From: Bacteroidales bacterium
GTDB lineage: Bacteria > Bacteroidota > Bacteroidia > Bacteroidales > 4484-276
Assembly: GCA_014860585.1 (NCBI GenBank)
Contig: JACZJL010000171.1
Location: forward strand, 30,858-94,857
Length of the DNA stretch: 64,000 nt
Reading direction: 5' to 3'
Numbering within the stretch: position 1 is the stretch's first letter; each line of letters opens with the position of its first letter. Under the pieces are notes generated by a model, which saw only the letters and a program-made list of their open reading frames with translations, searched no databases and had not been told where the DNA came from. The position numbers were made by a program, and so were the translations under genes. Shown here one piece after another: positions 9,761 through 19,495 of the stretch.

Positions 9761-9792
9761 CAAATGTAGGAGATATTTTTTAAACCCCTCAA
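9761..9792 (-). promoter_or_regulatory. Bacteroidota-type promoter for the polytopic membrane protein
   Basis: On the minus strand TTG (9790-9792) is followed after 21 bp by TACATTTG (9761-9768), matching the TAnnTTTG -7 box. It sits 33 bp upstream of the ATG at 9727 and excludes the TTG start further upstream. Confidence 0.55.
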
Positions 9793-9863
9793 TTTGGACA
9801 TTTATTTATTTTCGCCACCGATTTAATCATTTGGATTTTCATTAAAAATACACCTATTATAAT

Positions 9864-12038
9864 ATGTTAAGATTTTCAGCACTTGAGAAGGTTTCGGAAC
9901 GGAAACCGATAAAAACAGAGATTCCCCGCGGGAAGATCTCCGATTATTTTGGCGAACTGACTTTCAACGATGCAGCGATGCGGGAGTACCTGACATCGGA
10001 GGCTTACAGGAAAGTAAGAAATGCCATCGAAAAAGGGGAAAAAATTGACCGTCGTGTAGCCGACCAGGTAGCAGCCTCGATGAAAGCCTGGGCCATTGGT
10101 AAAGGGGCAACCCACTACACCCACTGGTTTCATCCTTTGAGTGGCGCTACGGCCGAAAAGCATGATGCCTTCATCAACCCGGTGGACGGCGGCAAAGCGA
10201 TGGAAAATTTCAGGGGCAACGAGTTGATTCAACAGGAACCGGATGCTTCGAGTTTCCCGAGCGGTGGCATCCGAAATACATTTGAGGCACGCGGCTATAC
10301 AGCCTGGGACCCAACCTCGCCTGCCTTTATCCTCGACAATACCCTTTGCATCCCCACCATCTTTGTTTCCTACACCGGTGAATCGCTGGACTATAAAACA
10401 CCGTTGCTGAAAACACTGGCTGTGCTGGATGGCGCTGCTACCGAAGTTTGTCATTATTTCGACAAAGATGTGAAACGTGTAGTAGCCACATTGGGATGGG
10501 AACAGGAGTATTTCCTGGTGGATTCGGCGCTTTTTAATGCCCGTCCCGACATGATCCTTACCGGAAGGACGGTGTTTGGCCATTCGTCTGCCAAAGATCA
10601 GCAACTCTCCGATCACTATTTTGGCACCATTCCGTCGAGGGTGATGGAGTTCATGAAAGACTTTGAATATGAATCACACCGTCTCGGGATTCCTGTCAAG
10701 ACAAGACATAACGAAGTGGCGCCCGGCCAGTTCGAATGCGCCCCGGTATATGAAGAGGTGAACCTTGCCGTTGATCACAACCAACTGCTGATGCACCTGC
10801 TGAAAAGGGTTGGAAGCAAGCATAATTTCAACGTCCTGCTGCACGAAAAGCCCTATGCAAGAGTCAACGGATCGGGTAAGCACAACAACTGGTCGTTGCA
10901 GACCGACACCGGGATCAACCTATTGTCGCCGGGCAGCGACAGCCGGTCGAACCTCAGGTTTCTCACTTTTCTGGTTAATATTCTGAAGGCGTTGCACGAA
11001 CATTCCGATCTTATCCGTTCAGCCATTGCCACTGCCAGCAACGATCACCGGCTTGGCGCCCATGAAGCACCGCCGGCTATCATTTCAGCCTTCATCGGCA
11101 CGCAGCTCACCGAAGCCCTCAACCAGCTTGAATTGCAAGGTAAAGTAAACAAAGGAGGCAGCCAGGGCTTGAACCTGAACATCCCAAAAATCCCTGAGAT
11201 TCTTCTTGATAATACCGACCGTAACCGTACCTCGCCTTTCGCATTTACCGGCAATAAATTCGAGTTCCGGGCAGTGGGATCATCCACCATCTGCTCAAAA
11301 GCCATGACCCCGCTTAACCTGATCCTTGCAAACCAGTTAAAAAAATTCAAAAAGGATGTTGACCATCTGATCGGACAAAAAATCCGCAAAGAAGACGCCA
11401 TCCTCAGGGTGCTCAGGGATTACATCGCTACAGCCAAAAACATTCTTTTTGAGGGAAACTCATACAGCGAAGAATGGGCAGAAGAAGCTGCCCGCAGAGG
11501 ACTGTCGAACATCACTGCCACTCCTCAGGCGCTGATCAAAGCGTTCAACGATAAAACAGTCGGTCTTTATGAAGAGGAGGGTGTCCTGAACAGGCGCGAA
11601 CTTCATGCCCGCCATGTGATCAAAATGGAAAAGTATGTCAAGCAGATCCAGATCGAATCGCGGGTAATCGGCGACCTGGCTACAAACCACATCATTCCGG
11701 TAGCGATTGATTACCAGAACGTCCTCATCAAAAATGTACGTGGTTTACAGGAGGTTCTTGACAACAAAACCTTTGTAAAACTCTCGAAAAATCAATTGCA
11801 GGCACTTAAAGACATTTCGCTTCATATCGCTGAGATCAAAGAAAACGTTTTCAAAATGATTGAAGAACGCAAGATTGCAAACAAGATCGAAGACGCTCAG
11901 GAACAGGCGATTTATTACAATGAAAAGATTTTCCCGTTCTTTGCGATCATCCGTTACCATGTGGATAAACTCGAACTGCTTGTAGATGACAAACTATGGC
12001 CATTGCCAAAATACCGGGAGCTATTGTTTTTAAAATAA
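9864..12038 (+). CDS. glnN: Glutamine synthetase type III
   Basis: The enzyme makes glutamine from glutamate, ammonia and ATP in the cytoplasm. The 724-residue length and the N-terminus (MLRFSALEKVSERKPIK, then ISDYFGELTFNDAAMREYL) are those of the long type III family usual in Bacteroidota. Family motifs are visible in order: THYTHWFHPLSGATAEKHD near residue 90, GWEQEYFLVD near 212, NDHRLGAHEAPPAI near 393, KGGSQGLNLNIP near 430 and FAFTGNKFEFRAVGSS near 459. The C-terminal third is helical, as usual. The gene is monocistronic, divergent from the membrane protein at 8891. No nitrogen-control site was recognised. Confidence 0.96.
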   Translation: MLRFSALEKVSERKPIKTEIPRGKISDYFGELTFNDAAMREYLTSEAYRKVRNAIEKGEKIDRRVADQVAASMKAWAIGKGATHYTHWFHPLSGATAEKHDAFINPVDGGKAMENFRGNELIQQEPDASSFPSGGIRNTFEARGYTAWDPTSPAFILDNTLCIPTIFVSYTGESLDYKTPLLKTLAVLDGAATEVCHYFDKDVKRVVATLGWEQEYFLVDSALFNARPDMILTGRTVFGHSSAKDQQLSDHYFGTIPSRVMEFMKDFEYESHRLGIPVKTRHNEVAPGQFECAPVYEEVNLAVDHNQLLMHLLKRVGSKHNFNVLLHEKPYARVNGSGKHNNWSLQTDTGINLLSPGSDSRSNLRFLTFLVNILKALHEHSDLIRSAIATASNDHRLGAHEAPPAIISAFIGTQLTEALNQLELQGKVNKGGSQGLNLNIPKIPEILLDNTDRNRTSPFAFTGNKFEFRAVGSSTICSKAMTPLNLILANQLKKFKKDVDHLIGQKIRKEDAILRVLRDYIATAKNILFEGNSYSEEWAEEAARRGLSNITATPQALIKAFNDKTVGLYEEEGVLNRRELHARHVIKMEKYVKQIQIESRVIGDLATNHIIPVAIDYQNVLIKNVRGLQEVLDNKTFVKLSKNQLQALKDISLHIAEIKENVFKMIEERKIANKIEDAQEQAIYYNEKIFPFFAIIRYHVDKLELLVDDKLWPLPKYRELLFLK

Positions 12039-12153
12039 TAAAAGAGATCGAAGGAGCTCAGAGCATCCTGAAGAGAAATTAAATATTGAGTGTTGAATGT
12101 AATCAATTCAATAGTTTAGTTCGTATTGATTTTTTGATTTAATACAGGTTAAA

Positions 12154-13326
12154 ATGAAGAAAAAAGTCGCTGCTTTCATTTTGATGATGCTGCTTCCGGG
12201 TATAGTTACCTTTGGGCAGGTTAATGTAATTCATGTGAATAACCCCGCATCGATGCCTGTCGGAAGCGGCTTTTACTACACTTTGCCCCTCACGGTGCTG
12301 CAGGTTGATGTGGTGCTGAGAGTTGAAAAACAGGCGAAAGGTCCGATGGTGAATTATGCTGAACGCTACCTCGGGATTACCGATGCCATTCAGTCTGACA
12401 ATACCTTGTTCGAAATCAGCCGGGTAATCATCACACCCACGGCAAAACCCGATCCTGAGGAAGTTTACTATGTCGAAATGGGTCAACGTGATTCAAAAGA
12501 CCCGCGAATGCTGCTTTTCGAAGTCAATGAATCAGGTTATTTGGTTTCAGCGAATAATATCGATGCGCAAAACCGCAAATTACCAAAGAGTGGCCGACAG
12601 ATCATGATTGATGGAACCGAATTTACTTCGGGTGATGACAGTGATTTTATGTACTCAGGAAAGGTCAACATTTCCACAGATACTATTGTTCGAAGGGTAG
12701 CCGTGGATACAACGATTGTTGAACAATTAAGTTTTCGCAGCCGGGCACTGGACAAACCCGATCAGGATTTTGCCGTCGAAATCATGGCTAAAATTGAAGA
12801 GGTCAGGGAGTCGCGTTACAAATTGTTAACCGGTTTCCAGGAAACAGCCTATGAAACAGGCACCCTTCAGTTTATGGATGAGCAACTTCAAAAATTGGAA
12901 GAAGAGTACATTGCATTATTTCGTGGAAAGTCGTTTACTTATTTCGAAAACCACACTTTTTACTTCACCCCTCCAAAAAAACAGGAAAAAACCACGGCGC
13001 CGCTTTTCATGTTCTCAGCCAACTCAGGGATCAGCCCGGCAAAAGGTGGTATTGGCGAAACGGTTGAGTTGACCCTTGAACCTGCAGGAACAGGTCAAAT
13101 GATTGATGGTTTTGCAGGCAAAAAAGGCCAGGATGCATCACAGAATGGAATTGCTTACCGGGTTCCGGGACAAGCTTTTGCCAGTTTGAAAATTGGCAAA
13201 GAAGAAATTCACACGGAACAATTAACAGTGACCCAGTTGGGAACTGTCCGCCGTTTACCTTTCAATAAGTTCAAAGTTGAATTTTCGCCGGAAACCGGAG
13301 GGATAATGATGCTTATGCTGGAGTAG
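12154..13326 (+). CDS. DUF4831 family exported protein
   Basis: The 390-residue protein has a signal peptide (MKKKVAAFILMMLLPGIVTFGQ) and matches in layout the DUF4831 family of Bacteroidota: an N-terminal GFYYTLPLTVLQVDVVLRVEK, a central FLGI/YLGI segment (AERYLGITD), and a C-terminal GIAYRVPGQAFASLKIG. The biochemical role of the family is unknown. It is probably periplasmic or outer-membrane associated, since no lipobox or T9SS domain is visible. It lies 115 bp after glutamine synthetase III on the same strand and could be co-transcribed. Confidence 0.75.
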   Translation: MKKKVAAFILMMLLPGIVTFGQVNVIHVNNPASMPVGSGFYYTLPLTVLQVDVVLRVEKQAKGPMVNYAERYLGITDAIQSDNTLFEISRVIITPTAKPDPEEVYYVEMGQRDSKDPRMLLFEVNESGYLVSANNIDAQNRKLPKSGRQIMIDGTEFTSGDDSDFMYSGKVNISTDTIVRRVAVDTTIVEQLSFRSRALDKPDQDFAVEIMAKIEEVRESRYKLLTGFQETAYETGTLQFMDEQLQKLEEEYIALFRGKSFTYFENHTFYFTPPKKQEKTTAPLFMFSANSGISPAKGGIGETVELTLEPAGTGQMIDGFAGKKGQDASQNGIAYRVPGQAFASLKIGKEEIHTEQLTVTQLGTVRRLPFNKFKVEFSPETGGIMMLMLE

Positions 13327-13653
13327 TTGGGGATTGGGGAGATGCTTGCCAGGCACTGACGCAGGAAGTGGCGGGGAGTAATGGGGTATTGGGTGATGAT
13401 TGACCACCTCTGAAAAAGAAGGGGGCAGGGAGTGTTGAACGCTGGATTGTTGGACGTTGTGCGTTGGACTTTGGGGCGATGGGGCGTTGGGATGATGGGG
13501 CGATATTTACCATGAGTTTCGATTCAGCCAAAAGGTTGTAAAACGGAAGTTATCTGCATCCCCCTTAGTGCCGGCAGGAAAACCCACAATAATTGATTTT
13601 CAACATGCTGGGTTAAAAATAGACTTTTATGACGGCCTCTTCGCAAAATCAAA
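13327..13653. repeat. G-rich low-complexity intergenic stretch
   Basis: This gap between convergent genes has no convincing frame. Its left two thirds are strongly G-rich on the plus strand, with short degenerate units such as TTGGGGCGATGGGGCG around 13470-13505. A similar but shorter stretch (ATGGAGTAATGGGGTAATGC) follows the acyl-CoA dehydrogenase gene near 15391-15410. Confidence 0.5.
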
Positions 13654-14088
13654 CTAAAATTCGATCGTATAACCGTAAGTCTGACCGCCGGATTTTGGAG
13701 GTGGAGTTGGTGATTTTTCAGCAGGTTTTGGTTTGGTTACATAATCAATCTGAATCGGGGCGGCTTCCGGCAACTTGAAATTGATCCTGGTTTTCATCGA
13801 GGCAGTAACTCTGAGGCCGCGGTTTTTGGCTTTTTCGTACTTCAGCAGCCAGACAACCCGCATGGCCTCTTCATCGCAGCCATAACCGATTCCATGGGTC
13901 ACCTCAACATCAAGCACCCTGCCCAAGCCATCCACCCGGTAACGCACATGAACAGCCCCCTCTATCTTATTCTCCAAAGCCTCTTTCGGATATCGCAGGT
14001 TTTTACGGACAAATTCCTGGAAAGCTGCCTTACCACCCGGGTATTTTGGCAGGTTAATAAACTTTTTATCTTTCTTATTTTCACTCAT
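13654..14088 (-). CDS. Small soluble protein with TonB C-terminal domain
   Basis: The 144-residue product (start MSENKKDKKFINL) carries a TonB-C fold at about residues 16-105: PGGKAAFQEFVRKNLRYPKEA, then GAVHVRYRVDGLGRVLDVEV and a final KTRINFKLP strand. The tail is Pro/Lys-rich (KPKPAEKSPTPPPKSGG). There is no signal peptide or transmembrane anchor, unlike true TonB energy transducers, so it is more likely a cytoplasmic or adaptor variant. An upstream ATG at 14121 lies inside a TAnnTTTG box (14115-14122), so the second Met is preferred. Confidence 0.75.
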   Translation of the reverse strand: MSENKKDKKFINLPKYPGGKAAFQEFVRKNLRYPKEALENKIEGAVHVRYRVDGLGRVLDVEVTHGIGYGCDEEAMRVVWLLKYEKAKNRGLRVTASMKTRINFKLPEAAPIQIDYVTKPKPAEKSPTPPPKSGGQTYGYTIEF

Positions 14089-14114
14089 AGCGTGATTTTC
14101 AAACCGATTTTCAG

Positions 14115-14122
14115 CAAACATA
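14115..14122 (-). promoter_or_regulatory. Candidate -7 box for the TonB-C protein gene
   Basis: TATGTTTG on the minus strand fits TAnnTTTG and lies 27 bp upstream of the ATG at 14088. It covers the ATG at 14121, which argues against using that codon. No good -33 element was seen. Confidence 0.4.
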
Positions 14123-14144
14123 AGTTAATTTCTGTAACTAAAAA

Positions 14145-14175
14145 TTGAGCCTGCTCAACTTTTTAATTATTTTTG
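14145..14175 (+). promoter_or_regulatory. Bacteroidota-type promoter for acyl-CoA dehydrogenase
   Basis: TTG (14145-14147) is followed after 20 bp by TATTTTTG (14168-14175). The box lies about 60 bp upstream of the ATG at 14237. Confidence 0.6.
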
Positions 14176-14236
14176 CTCACCTTTTGTTTTGAATGCTTCG
14201 ACTGTAACCAAATTTTAATCACCAAATAACAAAACA

Positions 14237-15382
14237 ATGATCGACTTTTCTTTAACTCCCGAACAGCACGGCATCATTGAGAAATACCGTGACTTCACCA
14301 ACCGGTGGATTATTCCGAACAGACTAAAGTACGACGAGCTGGCCGAATTTCCCTGGGAAATCGTCAAGGCTGCTTACAAAGAAGGTATTATGAATGGCCC
14401 GATGCCTAAAATATATGGCGGACACGATCACTCGCTGCTTGATGGGGCACTGGCCTCCGAAGAGTTAGGCGCCGGCTGCATTGGAATCGGCATTTGCATT
14501 GATGCCAATACCCTGGCGCTCACCCCTCTCTATGTTGCCGCTTCAGATGCACTAAAGAAAAAATATTTTGGCCTGATCAACGAGGTGCAGGGTGTTGCCG
14601 CCTATTGCCTCACCGAACCCAATGCAGGCTCAGACGTGCAGGGAATCAAAACAACCGCCATAAAAAAGGGAGATAAATACATCATCAACGGGCACAAGCG
14701 CTATATCACGAATGCCGAAGCTTCAACGTTTCTGACAGTGTTTGCGATTACTGATCCGGAGAAAGGATCAAGAAGCCTGACAGCATTCCTGGTTCCTTCT
14801 GATAGCCCGGGCATTGAAATGAAGCCCAGATTAAAGAAAATGGGGCAAAAGGCCAGCGTTCAAAACGAAATTCTATTCACCGATGTGGAGGTTCCTGCTG
14901 AAAACATGATTGGCGAAGAAGGCCATGGTTTTATCATTGCCATGAAAACATTCGACCGCACACGCACAGGTGTCGGTGCGCTAAGTGTGGGCAATGCCCG
15001 CCATGCCTACGAAACAGCAAAAAACTGGACCAAAAACCGCCGTCAGTTCGGGGCCCCCATCTCATCCAATCAGGCAATTGCTTTTATGCTGGCTGACATG
15101 GCGACGAAGGTGGAAACCGCCAGAATCCTGGTTTGGTATGCTGCATGGGCTTATGACCACGACAAGAAAAAACTCAACAAGCTTTCAGCGATGTCGAAAC
15201 TTTATGCTTCAGATATAGGCATGGAAGTTACCACGGATGCGGTACAGGCCATGGGTGGTGAGGGCTATACCTGGGATTTTGGCGTGGAAAAAATGATGCG
15301 TGACGCCAAACTCTGCCAGATTTATGAAGGAACCAATCAAATCCAAAGGCTGGTGATATCGAAGAGTATTTTGAAGGAGTAG
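14237..15382 (+). CDS. Acyl-CoA dehydrogenase
   Basis: This 381-residue FAD enzyme removes two hydrogens from an acyl-CoA thioester, feeding electrons to electron-transfer flavoprotein. The usual short/medium-chain order is visible: helical N-terminal domain, the signature AYCLTEPNAGSDVQG near residue 122, the beta domain with TFLVPSDSPGIE and TDVEVPAENMIGEEGHGF, then the C-terminal helices with AVQAMGGEGYTWDFGVEKMMRDAK. The catalytic base is the Glu of IYEGTNQIQR near residue 366. The chain-length preference cannot be read from the sequence. The gene is monocistronic with its own promoter. Confidence 0.93.
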   Translation: MIDFSLTPEQHGIIEKYRDFTNRWIIPNRLKYDELAEFPWEIVKAAYKEGIMNGPMPKIYGGHDHSLLDGALASEELGAGCIGIGICIDANTLALTPLYVAASDALKKKYFGLINEVQGVAAYCLTEPNAGSDVQGIKTTAIKKGDKYIINGHKRYITNAEASTFLTVFAITDPEKGSRSLTAFLVPSDSPGIEMKPRLKKMGQKASVQNEILFTDVEVPAENMIGEEGHGFIIAMKTFDRTRTGVGALSVGNARHAYETAKNWTKNRRQFGAPISSNQAIAFMLADMATKVETARILVWYAAWAYDHDKKKLNKLSAMSKLYASDIGMEVTTDAVQAMGGEGYTWDFGVEKMMRDAKLCQIYEGTNQIQRLVISKSILKE

Positions 15383-15875
15383 GAAGGGGGATGGAGTAAT
15401 GGGGTAATGCTTGCCCGACTTTGAAGAATGAAAAGGCGGGCTTGTCCGACTCCGACGAAGGAGGAGGCGGAGTGTCTTGTCCTGAACTAAGTTTACACAA
15501 AAACTAAACAAAAATCAGGACGAGTCAGATTGCGAACTGCCATAGCCAAAACCTGTCAGTCAAGCACGTGGGCACAACCATCCGGTTCATCGAATTGATT
15601 GCTGCACTAGACTCGATTTTGAACCACATAGGTGCATAGGAATCATAGTTTCTATTTTAATTCAGTTCCTTAATGAAGGGGTTTTTCTATGTTCTGCTAT
15701 GTGTTTATGGAGTTCATTTTAAATTACTTTAGTTCAAATACAAAAAACCATCCTTGTTTTTTGTGAAACTTCATAAAAAGACATGGATACTTCACCTGAC
15801 GGCTTGGACCAAGTGTGAGGTTCAAACCTGAGAGTGTTTAGATTTTCCCAATCAAATGTTAATTAAAGATTTTTC
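15383..15875. other. Intergenic stretch with palindromic repeat remains
   Basis: Nearly 500 bp without a credible gene. It holds a G-rich stretch just after the dehydrogenase stop, short GC-rich repeats around 15430-15475, and a palindromic CATAG element listed separately at 15617-15715. The last 60 bp lead into the dihydrofolate reductase start; no clear promoter box was found. Confidence 0.5.
15617..15715. repeat. Palindromic element with CTATG/CATAG-rich arms
   Basis: The left arm (GAACCACATAGGTGCATAG) is answered about 55 bp later by an imperfect inverted copy (CTATGTTCTGCTATGTG followed by GGAGTTC). The interior contains a second CATAG/CTATG pair. No open frame is present. It looks like a small non-autonomous intergenic repeat; only one copy was noticed in this window. 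Confidence 0.45.
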
Positions 15876-16379
15876 ATGATTTCAATCATTGTTGCTGTAG
15901 CTGAAAACATGGCAATTGGAAAAGACAACCAATTGCTGTGGCATATTTCGGAGGATTTGAAAAGATTTAAAATACTAACCTCCGGACATACGGTTGTCAT
16001 GGGAAGGAACACCTGGCTATCACTACCAAAGCGCCCCCTACCCCATCGGATTAACATCGTCATTACGGATAATCCAACCGAGTGTTTTGAAGGGTGTTTG
16101 ATGGTGAACTCCATCGAAGCAGCCATCGCCAAATGCCCCAAAGATGAAGAGTCCTTTGTGATGGGTGGCGCCTCCATTTACCGCCAGTTTATGCCACTTG
16201 CCGACAGGCTCTACGTTACACGGGTTGATCAACCATTTGAAGGAGACACTTTTTTCCCTGAAATAAAACCTGAAGATTGGAAAATTTTGGAACAATCAAC
16301 ATGGTTTGATATACCCGACGGGAGCTTCAGGTACCGGTTCGAAAATTATTCGCGAATCGAATCAAAAGAAAATCGCTAA
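15876..16379 (+). CDS. folA: Dihydrofolate reductase
   Basis: The 167-residue enzyme reduces dihydrofolate to tetrahydrofolate with NADPH in the cytoplasm. The family pattern is complete: IIVAVAENMAIGKDNQLLWHISEDLKRFK, with Asp27 at the position of the proton-donating acid in the E. coli enzyme, then VVMGRNTWLSLPKRPLPHRINIVIT for the NADPH-binding face and SFVMGGASIYRQFMPLADRLYVTRV near residue 90-120. The length is normal. No thymidylate synthase gene, the common partner, is beside it. It is convergent with the secreted peptidase gene. Confidence 0.96.
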   Translation: MISIIVAVAENMAIGKDNQLLWHISEDLKRFKILTSGHTVVMGRNTWLSLPKRPLPHRINIVITDNPTECFEGCLMVNSIEAAIAKCPKDEESFVMGGASIYRQFMPLADRLYVTRVDQPFEGDTFFPEIKPEDWKILEQSTWFDIPDGSFRYRFENYSRIESKENR

Positions 16380-16420
16380 TTGTTATTGGTTATTGAAGTG
16401 GAACCTGGTTTTGAAAATGT

Positions 16421-19400
16421 TTATAGTTTGATGAACCTCCGGTAGATTACGCCATCCAGAGATTCAATTTTCACGAAATAGATCCCTTTTTCCAAGCTGA
16501 TCAGAGGAATCTGAATTTTTTGTCCCTCCACCTCCAGATTTCTGATTACTTTACCATCTGCAGAAAGTAACCGGAGTAAAAATTTTCCATCTTCAAACGG
16601 ACAATCAATCATGATGTGATCCTTAGCCGGATTTGGGTAAATCTTTATTAAGTTTGTATGGCTTTCAGGATCAGAAGTTGACAGCCCATTCATAAAACCT
16701 TTGATACGCGACATTCCTTTTGGGTAAAAAGTACCCTCAGCATTTGGAAATAATGAATCGTACAATGCAATAAGGGACTCTTCATTGTTATTCAACGAAT
16801 TGTAAAACCTAAAGTTTACGGGTTCACCTTCCTCTGCCCCGTCCTTTCCCACGGTCATTTCATCATCCCCAAAAACAGTCAGCAGCAAATTTTCAGATTC
16901 CTGTTCATCGACCTGAACCGCGCCAACACATTGCCCAAACTGATCAAATGCCCCGATAAAACCAGGTCCAGGTGTATTTAATGCTTGGCTGTCCAGGCTA
17001 AACAAATGAAATTCTCCGGTTGGTTTGAACCTCCAGGGTATTTCCGGATCCATCGCCAATATTTTCTGGCCGGAAAAAAAGAATCCTTCATACGCGGGAA
17101 AGCTAATTGTCAATGGATTCAGAAAATATCCCTGGTAACCAAAGCCAGGGTTCAGTATGGTTAATGTGTAGATTCCTCCCATCGGCCAAAAGATTTTCCC
17201 TTCGCTTAAATCAAAAAGATACAACAGGTCCTGAAGAGGATTATCGAAAAGATCCGTGATAGCAGCATTCCGGTTACTCAGGTAGGGGATAATATGGTAT
17301 CCTGATGAGAATGATACCGAGTTACTTTCGGGCAAGTCACCACAAAAAGACAGTTGGTCGTCGGCCAGCATTTTAATTTTGTAGCCTGACAGGCTGTTCC
17401 AGTTACCAAGTGTGTTGGAGTTGATCGGAGGCGGGGCGTACATACCGTTCATGTTCTGGATCACCACAAGATTATCGGCAATATCTGTAAGAAGCAACTC
17501 CACATCTGGTTCGTCTGGAATTAAAAAACCCGAAATAACTGACCAGCCTTCAGGCAGGAAAATGGTTTGAACGCTGCAAATCACTTCAATTTCTTCTGAT
17601 TCCGTTGTCAGATTTGCTACATCAGTGGCCCTGGCTTTAATCGTGTTCATCCCCGGGTTGAGTGAGATCGTTGACGACCAGTTACCCATCCCTTCAGCGA
17701 TAAGCCAATCACCATTATTTACTGATATTTCGACCACAAAAAGATCGTTATCCGGATCGGAGGCAACTCCTGAGGTTAAAAGCGCGCAATCACAAATTTT
17801 TTCCTGGTGATATGGATAAAGAATTTCAATGGTCGGATAGCGACGGATGGTAAGGTTCAGCGTATCGGTTACCATCATGTTCAATGGAGGCAAACCAGTA
17901 ACAAAAAAGATGAGATTTACACTTCCATTTGCAATATCCAACTGGCCGGGGAAATAGGTCGGATTAAAAGTGGTTTCATCAACCAAAGTGCCATCCCCGT
18001 CTGACATCCATAGTAGTGAAGTAAAATTTAGAGCGGCAGCGCCGGCAACAGCAAAGTTTTCACCTTCTGTCAAAGTTGCATTTTCACCGGCATCTGCAAA
18101 AGGTGGAGGAGGCATGGGCATTTGCTTTGCATAAGTTTTTATGCAAAGGTCATAGTTCAATCCTGTTCCATGACCTGCCTGGTACCAGGCTGCAGGCCAA
18201 ATTTCGGGGTTGGGGGCTACCCAGTATTTCCCGGTTTCAATTTGCGGCATTGAGTAGGTAGGGATCGTATCCTCAATGGGAATTGGCCATTTGTTGTCAG
18301 CATTTTTTGAATCATATTTAATCTGAACGTAAAATGATTTGCCTTCAGGGATGCAAATGGTGGAATCCAGATCGAAGGTATAATATCCGGGTAAATCGCA
18401 AATCACTTCATCCATTGAAAAGAGCAGTCCGGATAGTTGATCGTTAAATTCTTCATAGATGTTAATTCCGACACCTGAACCGGCATAAAGCACAAAAGTC
18501 CCGACTTTGGTAATTTCTGTCAATCCCTCTGCACCTTCGAATTTCACCAGTCCGTATCCGGTTTCGTTTCCAAAACCTACTCCCCAGTAGCCTCCAATTT
18601 CATCGTACTGATAAAGGTACACATCCGGTTCGTGCTCCATCACATCAGGCCAGTAGCCGTTATATTGCAAGAATTGAGCATCAAAAAAAGAAACATAGTA
18701 ATAGCCGGCCTCCCCCCAGTTGGGGCCATAAGTGTTTCTCACGATCCATGCGCCTGTTCCGCCGGCCGTTTGCAGGGTATCGTTCCACCCTACGATCACC
18801 CCGGCATGATTGACTGCATGTGTTCCGCCATAGAAATAAGTATTCGTTACTGTGTTAAAGTAAGTGGCGTTGTAGTACATCAACGTCCAGACCGGGCCAA
18901 ATTCCAATAGGGTTTGCTTTGTGAAATCCCTGTCAAGAGGCGGAGTATAGCGCGATTGATTGATATAATAAAGCGGCGTGAGGTCATCCGGGCAGTTATC
19001 AGGGCCTGTGGTTCCACCCGGGAAGGGGTCCTGACTTTCAGCATAAGGTCCTGAGCGTCGGGCAAAATAGGAGGTGGCCATCCAGTGGTTACCATTCGTA
19101 CTGCGTTCGGGTAAGTATTTATGGCAGTATTTCAGGTTGTTATCCGAAAGATCGTAAGTACCCATGCCCAGCATCAGCCAGCGGGATTCCACCGCACCCA
19201 TCACCGAATAGGCCCAGCACCCGCCGGAAGATTGCGTCTTCACCGATGTGAGCCAGGGTGTCTGTCGCATGTCATACACCAATGGCAAATCGCGCGATGG
19301 TTGAGTTTTGATATTAATCCATGGGTGATGTGCCGGTTTGACGGGAGGTAAAAGCACCCCGTTTCGCTGCATTTCCTCCAACTCTTCATCAGCGATTTTG

Positions 19401-19495
19401 TAATCTACATCCACAGGTGCTTTTTCAGGCCTAGGTTGACCTGAAAGAAATAGGTTGAGAAAAAACAGTACGGAAACAAGGATATATTTTTTCAT
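16421..19495 (-). CDS. Secreted papain-like (C1) peptidase with T9SS sorting domain
   Basis: The protein has 1024 residues and a signal peptide (MKKYILVSVLFFLNLFLSGQ). The papain-fold catalytic set is visible: Cys93 in SSGGCWAYS, His230 in AVNHAGVIVGW and Asn254 in VRNTYGPNWGEAGYYY. A jelly-roll-like domain follows (residues about 295-455, LYAGSGVGINIYEEFND), then Ig-type domains (IKARATDVANLTTESEEI) and a region of unknown fold. The last 80 residues are a type A T9SS sorting domain (IKIYPNPAKDHIMIDCP). Its ATG overlaps the stop of the upstream FG-GAP gene by 4 bp (ATGA), so the two are translationally coupled. Substrate unknown. Confidence 0.88.
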   Translation of the reverse strand: MKKYILVSVLFFLNLFLSGQPRPEKAPVDVDYKIADEELEEMQRNGVLLPPVKPAHHPWINIKTQPSRDLPLVYDMRQTPWLTSVKTQSSGGCWAYSVMGAVESRWLMLGMGTYDLSDNNLKYCHKYLPERSTNGNHWMATSYFARRSGPYAESQDPFPGGTTGPDNCPDDLTPLYYINQSRYTPPLDRDFTKQTLLEFGPVWTLMYYNATYFNTVTNTYFYGGTHAVNHAGVIVGWNDTLQTAGGTGAWIVRNTYGPNWGEAGYYYVSFFDAQFLQYNGYWPDVMEHEPDVYLYQYDEIGGYWGVGFGNETGYGLVKFEGAEGLTEITKVGTFVLYAGSGVGINIYEEFNDQLSGLLFSMDEVICDLPGYYTFDLDSTICIPEGKSFYVQIKYDSKNADNKWPIPIEDTIPTYSMPQIETGKYWVAPNPEIWPAAWYQAGHGTGLNYDLCIKTYAKQMPMPPPPFADAGENATLTEGENFAVAGAAALNFTSLLWMSDGDGTLVDETTFNPTYFPGQLDIANGSVNLIFFVTGLPPLNMMVTDTLNLTIRRYPTIEILYPYHQEKICDCALLTSGVASDPDNDLFVVEISVNNGDWLIAEGMGNWSSTISLNPGMNTIKARATDVANLTTESEEIEVICSVQTIFLPEGWSVISGFLIPDEPDVELLLTDIADNLVVIQNMNGMYAPPPINSNTLGNWNSLSGYKIKMLADDQLSFCGDLPESNSVSFSSGYHIIPYLSNRNAAITDLFDNPLQDLLYLFDLSEGKIFWPMGGIYTLTILNPGFGYQGYFLNPLTISFPAYEGFFFSGQKILAMDPEIPWRFKPTGEFHLFSLDSQALNTPGPGFIGAFDQFGQCVGAVQVDEQESENLLLTVFGDDEMTVGKDGAEEGEPVNFRFYNSLNNNEESLIALYDSLFPNAEGTFYPKGMSRIKGFMNGLSTSDPESHTNLIKIYPNPAKDHIMIDCPFEDGKFLLRLLSADGKVIRNLEVEGQKIQIPLISLEKGIYFVKIESLDGVIYRRFIKL

